Origin: Alphaproteobacteria bacterium
GTDB taxonomy: Bacteria > Pseudomonadota > Alphaproteobacteria > Micropepsales > Micropepsaceae
Direction: 5' to 3'
Length of the DNA stretch: 11,562 bases
NCBI GenBank assembly: GCA_947455695.1
Contig: CANGRN010000017.1
Location: forward strand, 1 to 11,562
A program made the translations under genes and the position numbers. Of this stretch, positions 1 to 6,265 are shown one piece after another. The first letter of the stretch is position 1; every line of letters starts with the position of its first letter. The notes below the pieces were generated by a model. It was not told the origin of the DNA. It was given only the letters and a program-made list of their open reading frames with translations, and did not search any database.

Positions 1-402
1 GGACAGCAGCATGCTGATGGTGGCGTCATAGCTTTTCATGACGTGGCGGTCCTGATCGGCGGCGACCGGAAATTTGCTCTGGCATTCGCTGACCGAGAAC
101 TTGTTGAGCGTGGCGATGTCGTCATGGCTGACGCCGATCACGCTGGCGCCCAGCGCCTGGTATTGCGGCATGGCGGCGGCAAAGTCATGCGCCTCGACGG
201 TGCAGCCCTTGGTGAAGGCGGCGGGATAGAAATAGACCACGACCGGGCCTTTCTTCAGCGCGTCGGCGAGATGGAAGGAGAATTCCTTGCCGCCCAGGGT
301 GGCGGGGGCCGTGAAATCCGGCGCCTTGTCCCCGACCTTGAGGGTGGCAAAGGCAGGCGTGGCGGCCAGCAGCAGCGCGGCGCAGATCAGCAGTCTTTTC
401 AT
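1..402 (-). CDS. Secreted BCP/PrxQ-type peroxiredoxin (C-terminus cut by window edge)
   Basis: Thiol peroxidase of the AhpC/TSA superfamily, expected to reduce H2O2 or organic peroxides outside the cytoplasm. The visible 134 residues begin with a signal peptide (MKRLLICAALLLAATPAFA, cleavage after AFA at about 19). The thioredoxin-like core follows: VGDKAPDF near 23-30, VVVYFYP at 55-60, then the peroxidatic motif FTKGC with Cys67. The usual BCP resolving Cys five residues later is replaced (CTVEAHDF), but Cys107 in SVSECQSKF is a plausible alternative. The start is the ATG at 400-402, with AAGGA five bases upstream. Only one base separates it from the stop of the upstream cupin gene, so the two are almost certainly cotranscribed and probably translationally coupled. 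The gene continues beyond base 1, so its C-terminus is unseen. The family call is firm; the exact substrate is unknown. Confidence 0.88.
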   Translation of the reverse strand, partial: MKRLLICAALLLAATPAFATLKVGDKAPDFTAPATLGGKEFSFHLADALKKGPVVVYFYPAAFTKGCTVEAHDFAAAMPQYQALGASVIGVSHDDIATLNKFSVSECQSKFPVAADQDRHVMKSYDATISMLLS

Positions 403-403
403 T

Positions 404-901
404 TCAATCCTTTTCGTCCGGCCCGCGCCGCCGGATATCGGTGTAGGGCGTGCCGTCCTTGCGGGTGTACATCGCCGGAACGCCATCAGCCGGATGCACC
501 AGATCGATGCCCGGATAGGAGGCGCCATCACCTTCTACGCGTGTACCCACTTCCAGGATCACTGCGTCACGGTCGGAACGGTTCTGCAGGTGATGCCCAT
601 TCTCGTCACCGGCCTTGAATCCGGCGCAGTCACCCGCCTTCAGGGTCTCTTCGCCCGCGTCGGTGACCAGCACGACTTCGCCTTCCAGCACATAGACAAA
701 TTCGTCCTGCCTGAAATGCCAATGGCGCTGGCTGGACCAGGCGCCGGCGGGCAGCCGCAGCTGGTTGACGCCAAACTGGGTCAGCCCGGCCGCATCGCCC
801 AGCCTGCGGCGCTCGCGCGCACGGCAGGGTTGGTCATAGGGCGGCGGATAGAAGGTGCCGGTGACAATGGGCAGGGCCCGGGGGTCGATGCGTTTGGCCA
901 T
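404..901 (-). CDS. Small single-domain cupin protein (COG3837-like)
   Basis: A 165-residue, presumably cytoplasmic protein with one cupin barrel and no signal peptide. Cupin motif 1 is clear: Gly53, His60-Trp-His62, Glu67 and Gly74 (HWHFRQDEFVYVLEGE). Motif 2 lies around GDCAGFKAGDENGHHLQN, with His103/104 and Asn107. These residues normally bind one metal ion. The sequence resembles a widespread proteobacterial cupin family of unknown function, sometimes labelled a transcriptional regulator; no DNA-binding domain is present here. The start is the ATG at 899-901, with a weak upstream GAGCGAG. The gene starts only about 10 bases after the efp terminator and leads into the peroxiredoxin with a 1-bp gap. 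Residues 19-21 are Pro-Pro-Pro, a sequence class whose translation usually needs EF-P. The biochemical role is unknown. Confidence 0.85.
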   Translation of the reverse strand: MAKRIDPRALPIVTGTFYPPPYDQPCRARERRRLGDAAGLTQFGVNQLRLPAGAWSSQRHWHFRQDEFVYVLEGEVVLVTDAGEETLKAGDCAGFKAGDENGHHLQNRSDRDAVILEVGTRVEGDGASYPGIDLVHPADGVPAMYTRKDGTPYTDIRRRGPDEKD

Positions 902-910
902 GGTTGCTCG

Positions 911-949
911 CTCAAAACAAAACGGCCCGCAAGCTTAGTGCGGGCCGTT
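911..949 (-). terminator. Rho-independent terminator of efp
   Basis: Positions 921-930 (AACGGCCCGC) and 940-949 form a perfect 10-bp stem with a 9-base loop. Read on the minus strand, the stem is followed by TTTTGTTTTGAG (922 down to 911). It lies 26 bp past the efp stop and just before the cupin start. It should end most efp transcripts, and readthrough could feed the cupin-peroxiredoxin unit. Confidence 0.85.
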
Positions 950-974
950 CCGAAAAAGCTATGCCGGTTTGGTA

Positions 975-1544
975 CTAGTCTTTTGCCCGTTCCACATAGG
1001 AGCCGTCCGCGGTCATCACCACCACGCGGGTGCCGGTGACGATGTGGGTGGGCACCATGGTCTTGACGCCGTTGGACAGCATGGCCGGCTTGAACGAGCC
1101 GGACGCGGTCTGGCCCTTGACCACCGGCTCGGTGTCCACGATCTCGAAGGTGGCGCGCTGGGGAATTTCGATGGAGATGGCGTTGCCTTCGAAAAGCTGC
1201 AGCTGCACGTCCATGTTTTCGGTCAGGTAGGGGGCGGCATCGCCCACCACATCGGCGCCGACATGCAACTGGTCGAAGGTCCTGGGCTGCATGAACACAT
1301 ACTGTTCGCCGTCCTGGTACAGGTACTGGAAGTCTTCATGCTCGACGAAGGCCTTCTCGATGCTGTCGGTGGTGCGCAGCCGTTCCACGGTCTTCACCCC
1401 GTCGCTGATCCGGCGCATTTCCAGGTGGGTGACGGGCGTGCCCTTGCCGGGATGGATGTTCTCGGCGGTGATGACGAGATAAAGCTTGCCATCCTTTTCG
1501 ATGACATTGCCTTTGCGCACAGAGCTGGCGATAACCGAAACCAC
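975..1544 (-). CDS. efp: Translation elongation factor P
   Basis: EF-P binds between the P and E sites of stalled ribosomes and promotes peptide-bond formation at polyproline. The protein is full length at 189 residues: a KOW-like N-terminal domain, then two OB domains, ending in the typical signature [17 protein letters not shown]. The loop HPGKGTPV carries the modified lysine. The longest frame starts at a GTG at 1556 with no ribosome site. The next in-frame GTG (1542-1544) has GGAGG five bases upstream, and using it numbers the loop lysine as Lys34, the same as E. coli EF-P. I therefore choose 1544. The stop is TAG at 975-977. epmA, whose product lysylates this residue, is divergent 63 bp away, so beta-lysylation is expected. 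A sigma-70-type promoter precedes the gene and a strong terminator follows it. Confidence 0.97.
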   Translation of the reverse strand: MVSVIASSVRKGNVIEKDGKLYLVITAENIHPGKGTPVTHLEMRRISDGVKTVERLRTTDSIEKAFVEHEDFQYLYQDGEQYVFMQPRTFDQLHVGADVVGDAAPYLTENMDVQLQLFEGNAISIEIPQRATFEIVDTEPVVKGQTASGSFKPAMLSNGVKTMVPTHIVTGTRVVVMTADGSYVERAKD

Positions 1545-1573
1545 GAAAACCTCCACAAATCGGCGTATTTGCC

Positions 1574-1597
1574 GGGGGCTATAGCAGGGGGGCTATA
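1574..1597. repeat. 10-bp direct repeat in the efp/epmA divergent promoter region
   Basis: GGGGGCTATA occurs at 1574-1583 and again at 1588-1597, a 14-bp period. On the minus strand each copy supplies a TATAGC. The lower one is the predicted -10 box of efp and the upper one falls in its spacer. It could be a regulator site, a duplicated -10, or chance in a short GC-rich spacer. Confidence 0.5.
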
Positions 1598-1606
1598 AGA
1601 GGTCAA
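1578..1606 (-). promoter_or_regulatory. Predicted sigma-70-type promoter of efp
   Basis: On the minus strand, TTGACC (1606-1601, five of six consensus bases) is followed by a 17-base spacer and TATAGC (1583-1578, four of six). Transcription would begin near 1571, leaving a leader of about 27 bases that contains the GGAGG ribosome site. The -35 box overlaps the ribosome-binding region of epmA on the other strand, so the two divergent genes may compete for this DNA. Confidence 0.6.
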
Positions 1607-1607
1607 A

Positions 1608-2636
1608 ATGCCCTGGTGGAACGCCCAGAACCATGCCGACCGGCGGCCCCTGCTGTTCCAGAGGGGGCGGCTCAAGGCCGCCATCCGCGCCCATTTCGAG
1701 GCCGCCGGCTTCACCGAGGTGGAGTGCGGGGCGCTTGTGGTTTCCCCCGGCAACGAGACCCATCTGCATGCTTTCGAGACCCGCCTGACCGGGCCGGATG
1801 CCGCCAGTACGCCGCTGTATCTGCACACCTCGCCGGAGTTCGCCGCCAAGAAGCTGCTGGCGGCGGGGGAGGAGAAGATTTTCGATTTCGCCCGGGTGTT
1901 CCGCAACCGTGAGCGCGGGCGCCTGCATGCCCCGGAATTCACCATGCTGGAATGGTACCGGGTGCGGGAGGATTACCAGGCGGTGATCGCCGACGCCCTG
2001 GCGTTGCTGTGGCTGGCGGCCGACGTCGTGGGGGCCGAAGTGCTGCGCCATCGCGAGGCGGCATGCGATCCGCGCGCACAAGCCGACCGGCTGACGGTGG
2101 CGCAGGCTTTCACCCATCTGGCCGGTATCGATCTGCTGGCGACCTTGTCGGCGGACGGTGTGGGCGATGCCAATGCCCTGCGCTCCAGAGCCCGGCGCGG
2201 CGGCATCGCCGTTTCGGATGATGATGACTGGTCCGACATCTTCGCCAAGATTCTGACCCTGCGGGTCGAACCCAGGCTGGGCCTGGAGCGGCCCTGCATC
2301 CTTTACGAATATCCCGTGTGCGAAGCGGCGCTGGCAAAGGTCAGCGCGCGCGATCCGCGCGTCGCCGAACGTTTCGAGCTGTATGCCTGCGGGGTGGAGC
2401 TGGCCAATGGCTTTGGCGAACTGACCGACCCTGCCCAGCAGCGCGCCCGTTTTGAGATCGAAATGGCCAAGAAGGCGCGCGTCTATGGCACGCGCTATCC
2501 GCTGGACGAGGAATTTCTGGCCGCGCTGGCCCACATGCCGCCGGCCAGCGGCGTGGCGCTGGGTTTTGACCGGCTGGTGATGCTGGCCACCGGCGCGCCT
2601 AACATCGACGCTGTTTTATGGACGCCGTTGCCCTGA
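1608..2636 (+). CDS. epmA: EF-P (R)-beta-lysine ligase (GenX/PoxA family)
   Basis: A class II lysyl-tRNA-synthetase paralogue that activates (R)-beta-lysine with ATP and attaches it to EF-P instead of tRNA. The 342-residue protein is all catalytic domain and lacks the N-terminal anticodon-binding OB domain of LysRS, as EpmA does. Visible signatures are SPGNETHLHAFET (46-58), YLHTSPEFAAKKLLAAG (71-87), motif 2 FRNRERGRLHAPEFTMLEW (98-116), GVELANGFGEL (262-272) and motif 3 GVALGFDRLVML (315-326). The ATG at 1608 has AGAGG five bases upstream. It is slightly longer than the roughly 325-residue E. coli enzyme. The gene is divergent from efp, its substrate gene, and ends in a 21-bp tail-to-tail overlap with the NHL gene. 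Context and sequence agree, so I am very confident. Confidence 0.96.
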   Translation: MPWWNAQNHADRRPLLFQRGRLKAAIRAHFEAAGFTEVECGALVVSPGNETHLHAFETRLTGPDAASTPLYLHTSPEFAAKKLLAAGEEKIFDFARVFRNRERGRLHAPEFTMLEWYRVREDYQAVIADALALLWLAADVVGAEVLRHREAACDPRAQADRLTVAQAFTHLAGIDLLATLSADGVGDANALRSRARRGGIAVSDDDDWSDIFAKILTLRVEPRLGLERPCILYEYPVCEAALAKVSARDPRVAERFELYACGVELANGFGELTDPAQQRARFEIEMAKKARVYGTRYPLDEEFLAALAHMPPASGVALGFDRLVMLATGAPNIDAVLWTPLP

Positions 2637-3920
2637 CGTGATGCGCGTGACGCGGCCCACGCTGGTATCGCCGGAATAGAGATTGCCCTGCTTGTCCCAG
2701 GCCATGTAGGTGGCCTCGATGAACTGGCCGGTGCCGATGCCCGAGCCGCGCCCGACTGCGCCCAGGACATGGCCATCGCGGTCCAGCTTCAATAGCTGAC
2801 CATCGCGCCCGGTGGATATCCAGGGCTCGCCATGGGGATCGAAAGCGATGGCGCAGACCAGATTGGGCATGGCTATGGTCTTCTTGAACTTGCCATCGGC
2901 GCTGTAGATCACCAGTCGATATTCCTCGCGGTCGCCGATCCACACATCGCCATTCTTCGGATCCACCGCGATGCCGTGCGCCATGCTGAATTTTCCCGGC
3001 CCGATCTGGTTGCCGTACCATTGGCCCAGGAACCGGCCATTCTTGTCCAGATGCAGGATGCGCGCCGCGCCGACGCGGTTGTCCGGCGCCAGGTCCACGT
3101 CATTGGGGCTTTCATTGCCATGGCCCTGGGCGATGTAGATGTCGCCGCTGGTGCCGAAGGCGACGTCCAGCGGCTGCCACAACACATGCCGGTCGCCGTT
3201 CCAGTCGCCGCGTTTGCCGCGCACGCCGATGGTCTGCAGCAATTTCCCTTCCGGGCTGAGTTTGAGAACGATGCCGCCATTAGCGTCGCTGATCCAGACA
3301 TTGCCGGATGCGTCCGCCTTGATGCCATGGCCTTTCTCCAGCCGGCCGATCACCGGGTCGGGCACGGTGCGAACAAGCCGGAAGGCGCTGTCGAATTCGA
3401 ACAGTTGCGGCTGGCCCGCGGCCGCGCGCTGCAAAACCCAGATGTTGCCGCGCGGGTCGATCGCGACACCGGTGGCGCCGCCGCCGCCCATCGGCAGGTC
3501 GATGGGGTAGTCATAGCGGGTTCCCATGGCCTGGTCCCACAGCACCCGCCGCAACTGCTCGCGCGTGGGGCCCAGGCGGTTGTCGCACACGGGCGAATGG
3601 CTGCAGGCCGGCACGCTGGACGCAGGCAGGGCCGCCAGGTCCACAAGACAGCGCTTGGAGAGCCGCGCCTTGTTTTCGGTCAGGCAGGCACGCGCCGCAT
3701 ACAGGCCCGAGCGGCCGTTGCACATTTTACCGATATCGTCCGAACAAGCCGCCAGCACGCTGGCGGGCGAAGAACCCGGCGGCAGCACCTTGCCGCCATG
3801 GGCCACCGGCGCGCGCCCCCCGGTGTCGGGATAGGTGTCGGCCAGCCGCCAGCCGGGCGACGGCGCGGCCGCCACGGGGGTGGCCAGGATGCAGAAGGCG
3901 GCGATTATCAGGCTGCGCAT
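2616..3920 (-). CDS. Secreted NHL-repeat beta-propeller protein with a Cys-rich N-terminal segment
   Basis: A 434-residue exported protein. Residues 1-19 form a signal peptide (MRSLIIAAFCILATPVAAA). Residues 59-91 hold four spaced cysteines in the pattern CSDDIGKMC / CLTENKARLSKRC, resembling the GLG1-type Cys-rich repeat; Cys106 and Cys112 follow. From about 145 to the end lie repeated NHL/SMP-30-like blades: GVAIDPRGNIWV, GIKADASGNVWISD, DVAFGTSGDIYIAQ, GIAVDPKNGDVWIGD, AIAFDPHGEPWIST and MAWDKQGNLYSGD. The start at 3918-3920 follows GGGAGAGGCAC. The reading frame extends further upstream but into the divergent promoter region, so I reject a longer start. Its stop lies inside the end of epmA (21-bp overlap). 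Propellers of this kind bind ligands or act as lactonase-like enzymes; no catalytic residues can be assigned. Function unknown. Confidence 0.87.
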   Translation of the reverse strand: MRSLIIAAFCILATPVAAAPSPGWRLADTYPDTGGRAPVAHGGKVLPPGSSPASVLAACSDDIGKMCNGRSGLYAARACLTENKARLSKRCLVDLAALPASSVPACSHSPVCDNRLGPTREQLRRVLWDQAMGTRYDYPIDLPMGGGGATGVAIDPRGNIWVLQRAAAGQPQLFEFDSAFRLVRTVPDPVIGRLEKGHGIKADASGNVWISDANGGIVLKLSPEGKLLQTIGVRGKRGDWNGDRHVLWQPLDVAFGTSGDIYIAQGHGNESPNDVDLAPDNRVGAARILHLDKNGRFLGQWYGNQIGPGKFSMAHGIAVDPKNGDVWIGDREEYRLVIYSADGKFKKTIAMPNLVCAIAFDPHGEPWISTGRDGQLLKLDRDGHVLGAVGRGSGIGTGQFIEATYMAWDKQGNLYSGDTSVGRVTRITSGQRRP

Positions 3921-4043
3921 GTGCCTCTCCCGGGCTTTTTTGCCAGCATGCCCGGCGGCCCCGATCCGGCGCAACCCGCGCATGTCCGCCTTGCGGGAAA
4001 AAGGCTGTTCAGGGGGGTGATAATCGCTAGGCTCCGCGCCGTC
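3921..4043. other. Divergent intergenic region between NHL gene and MFS/epmB unit
   Basis: 123 bp that must hold both promoters. On the plus strand, GATAAT at 4019-4024 is a fair -10 box, but I find no well-spaced -35. On the minus side, CCGGGC and GCCCGG (about 3949-3954 and 3929-3934) could pair across 14 bases, with one arm touching the NHL ribosome site. None of this is strong enough for a firm promoter call. Confidence 0.4.
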
Positions 4044-5240
4044 ATGACCGACGCGGCCGCCAGCAAAATCCATAGCACCAGCTTCATCGTGCTGCTGGGC
4101 ATCGGCATGAGCCATATGCTCAACGACATGATGCAGGCGGTGCTGCCCGCCATCTATCCCACCTTGCAGCAGCAGTTTCATCTGTCCTTCGCCCAGATCG
4201 GGCTGATCACGCTGGCATCGCAATGCACCGCCTCGCTGCTGCAGCCGGCGGTGGGTTATGTGTCCGACATCAAGCCCAGGCCCTATTCCCTTGCGGCGGG
4301 CATGGTCGCCACCCTGTTCGGGCTGGTGCTGCTGTCCATCGCCGGCAGCTATCCGCTGGTGCTGGTGGCCGCCATGCTGGTGGGCGTGGGCTCATCGGTA
4401 TTCCACCCCGAATCCAGCCGGGTGGCGCGCATGGCCTCGGGCGGGCGTTATGGGCTGGCGCAATCGCTGTTCCAGGTGGGCGGCAATGTCGGCTCGGCCC
4501 TGGGGCCCCTGTCCGCGGCGTTCCTGGTCGCCACCTATGGCCAGCGCTCCATCGCCTGGTATGCCGGTGTGGCGCTGCTGGCGATCATCATCCTGTTCAA
4601 TGTCGGCACCTGGTACAAGCATCACGGCCTGACACGCATCAAGCATCACCATGGCGAGCGCCATTCCCACCTGTCCAAGAACAGGATCGTCTGGTCGCTG
4701 ATCGTGCTGCTGGCGATGGTGTTTTCCAAGTTTGTCTATCTGACCAGCATCGGCAGCTATTACACCTTCTACCTGATCCACAATTTCGGCCTGTCGGTGC
4801 AGGCCGCCCAGATTCACCTGTTTTTCTTCCTGGGCTCGGTGGCGGTGGGTACCTTGCTGGGCGGACCGCTGGGCGATCGGATCGGGCGCAAATATGTCAT
4901 CTGGTTTTCCATCCTGGGCGCGCTGCCTTTCACCCTGATGCTGCCCTACGCCGACCTGTTCTGGACCGGCATCCTGTCGGTGATCATCGGCATGGTGCTG
5001 GCGTCGGCGTTTCCCGCCATCGTGGTCTATGCCCAGGAATTGCTGCCCGGCCGTGTGGGCATGATTGCCGGCCTGTTTTTCGGCCTGTCCTTTGGCCTCA
5101 GCGGCCTCGGCGCCGCGGTGCTGGGCGCGCTGGCCGACGACACCTCCATCGCCTTTGTCTACAAGGTCTGTTCCTACCTTCCGGCCATCGGATTGCTGGC
5201 GGTCTTCCTGCCCAGCTTCAAGGCGAAGAAGAAGACATGA
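4044..5240 (+). CDS. MFS transporter, fosmidomycin-resistance (Fsr) type
   Basis: A 398-residue inner-membrane permease with about 12 hydrophobic segments in two halves. Family marks include HMLNDMMQAVLPAIYPTL (24-41), SFAQIGLITLASQCTASLLQP (48-68), the highly characteristic GVGSSVFHPESSRVARMASGG (114-134), LAQSLFQVGGNVGSALGP (138-155) and a second-half MFS motif A, GGPLGDRIGRK (273-283). The loop after TM6 is unusually His-rich: seven His within residues 193-209. The ATG at 4044 has no clear ribosome site. The frame stays open far upstream, but that part lies over the NHL gene and does not look like transporter. The stop shares ATGA with the epmB start. Homologues export fosmidomycin; the natural substrate is unknown, and coupling to epmB makes an amino-acid-like cargo conceivable but unproven. 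Confidence 0.9.
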   Translation: MTDAAASKIHSTSFIVLLGIGMSHMLNDMMQAVLPAIYPTLQQQFHLSFAQIGLITLASQCTASLLQPAVGYVSDIKPRPYSLAAGMVATLFGLVLLSIAGSYPLVLVAAMLVGVGSSVFHPESSRVARMASGGRYGLAQSLFQVGGNVGSALGPLSAAFLVATYGQRSIAWYAGVALLAIIILFNVGTWYKHHGLTRIKHHHGERHSHLSKNRIVWSLIVLLAMVFSKFVYLTSIGSYYTFYLIHNFGLSVQAAQIHLFFFLGSVAVGTLLGGPLGDRIGRKYVIWFSILGALPFTLMLPYADLFWTGILSVIIGMVLASAFPAIVVYAQELLPGRVGMIAGLFFGLSFGLSGLGAAVLGALADDTSIAFVYKVCSYLPAIGLLAVFLPSFKAKKKT

Positions 5241-6265
5241 GCCTTGCCCCGCGCGATTTGGCAGCGATCGCTCAGAGCGAACACATCGCGCAAAACATCG
5301 AACAGGTGGCGCGCAAATATGCGGTGGCGGTGTCGCCGCTTCTGTTGTCGCTGGTCGATCCGGCCGATCCGCAGGATCCCATCGCACGCCAGTTCCTGCC
5401 CAGCCTGGAAGAACTGAACATCCTGCCGGACGAACGCGCCGACCCCATCGGCGATGACGCCCATTCCCCGGTGCCCGGCATCGTGCACCGCCATCCCGAC
5501 CGCGTGCTGTTCAAGGCGGTGGCGGCGTGCCCGGTCTATTGCCGCTTCTGTTTCCGGCGCGAAACGATCGGGCCAGGAAAAGACAATGCCCTGTCCAAAG
5601 ACGATTTCGAGGCGGCGCTGGCTTACATCGCCGGTCACGGCGAAATCTGGGAAGTGATCCTGACCGGCGGTGATCCCTTCATCCTGTCGCCCCGCCGTGT
5701 TGCGGAAATCACCCGGCGCCTGGCCGCCATTCCCCATGTGAAGATCATCCGCTGGCACACCCGCGTGCCGGTGGTCGATCCCGAGCGCATCACCGACGAT
5801 CTGGTGGCGGCGCTGCATGCCCCCGGCGCCACCACCTGGGTGGCGGTGCATGCCAATCACGAACGGGAATTCTCGCCGCCCGCCCGCGCCGCCATCGCGC
5901 GGCTGGTGGACGGCGGCATCGCCCTGGTCAGCCAGTCGGTGCTGCTGAAAGGCGTTAATGACAAGGTTGAGACATTGGCGGCGCTGATGCGCGCCTTCGC
6001 GCAGAACCGAATCAAGCCCTATTACCTGCACCATCCCGACCTGGCGCCGGGGACCTCGCATTTCCGCATTGGCATTGAAGACGGCTTGGCGCTGGTGCGC
6101 GAATTGCGCGCGCGTGTATCGGGTCTGGCAATGCCGACCTACATGCTCGACCTGCCCGGCGGCTTCGGGAAGGTGCCGCTGGAATCACACAATGTGGAAA
6201 AGACCGAGGCCGGTCACCGCATCCGTGACGGACGCGGGGTTTGGCACGATTACATCGCTTCCTGA
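5237..6265 (+). CDS. epmB: EF-P lysine 2,3-aminomutase, radical SAM (KamA/YjeK family)
   Basis: Converts (S)-alpha-lysine to (R)-beta-lysine, the substrate EpmA attaches to EF-P. In the 342-residue product the radical-SAM cluster motif CPVYCRFC gives Cys98, Cys102 and Cys105. TGGDPFILS (143-151) is the SAM-binding GGD region, and the PLP lysine is Lys312 in LPGGFGKVPL. HHPDLAPGTSHFR (265-277) is another family block. The length matches the EF-P-specific branch (E. coli about 340) rather than clostridial lysine aminomutases (over 400), and the presence of efp and epmA nearby supports this. Its ATG overlaps the MFS stop (ATGA), so translation is coupled and a longer start is unnecessary. The last 16 bp overlap the end of the convergent oxygenase gene. 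Confidence 0.95.
   Translation: MSLAPRDLAAIAQSEHIAQNIEQVARKYAVAVSPLLLSLVDPADPQDPIARQFLPSLEELNILPDERADPIGDDAHSPVPGIVHRHPDRVLFKAVAACPVYCRFCFRRETIGPGKDNALSKDDFEAALAYIAGHGEIWEVILTGGDPFILSPRRVAEITRRLAAIPHVKIIRWHTRVPVVDPERITDDLVAALHAPGATTWVAVHANHEREFSPPARAAIARLVDGGIALVSQSVLLKGVNDKVETLAALMRAFAQNRIKPYYLHHPDLAPGTSHFRIGIEDGLALVRELRARVSGLAMPTYMLDLPGGFGKVPLESHNVEKTEAGHRIRDGRGVWHDYIAS

Noticed and set aside
43..1039. Plus-strand frames over the peroxiredoxin, cupin and efp end
   Set aside because: The minus-strand genes carry unmistakable family motifs; the plus frames are shadows.
3991..4024. TTGCGG ... GATAAT as promoter of the MFS/epmB unit
   Set aside because: The spacer is 22 bases, too long for a sigma-70 promoter, so only the -10-like box is mentioned.
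2832..4043. Open frame extending the MFS gene about 400 codons upstream
   Set aside because: It lies antisense to the NHL gene, has shadow-like composition, and the transporter fold begins just after the ATG at 4044.
3921..4223. Upstream extension of the NHL protein on the minus strand
   Set aside because: It would cover the divergent promoter and overlap the MFS start, and a proper signal peptide begins at 3920.
4223..5236. Open frame extending epmB upstream by about 338 codons
   Set aside because: It is out of frame over the MFS gene; EpmB length and motifs are complete from the coupled ATG at 5237.
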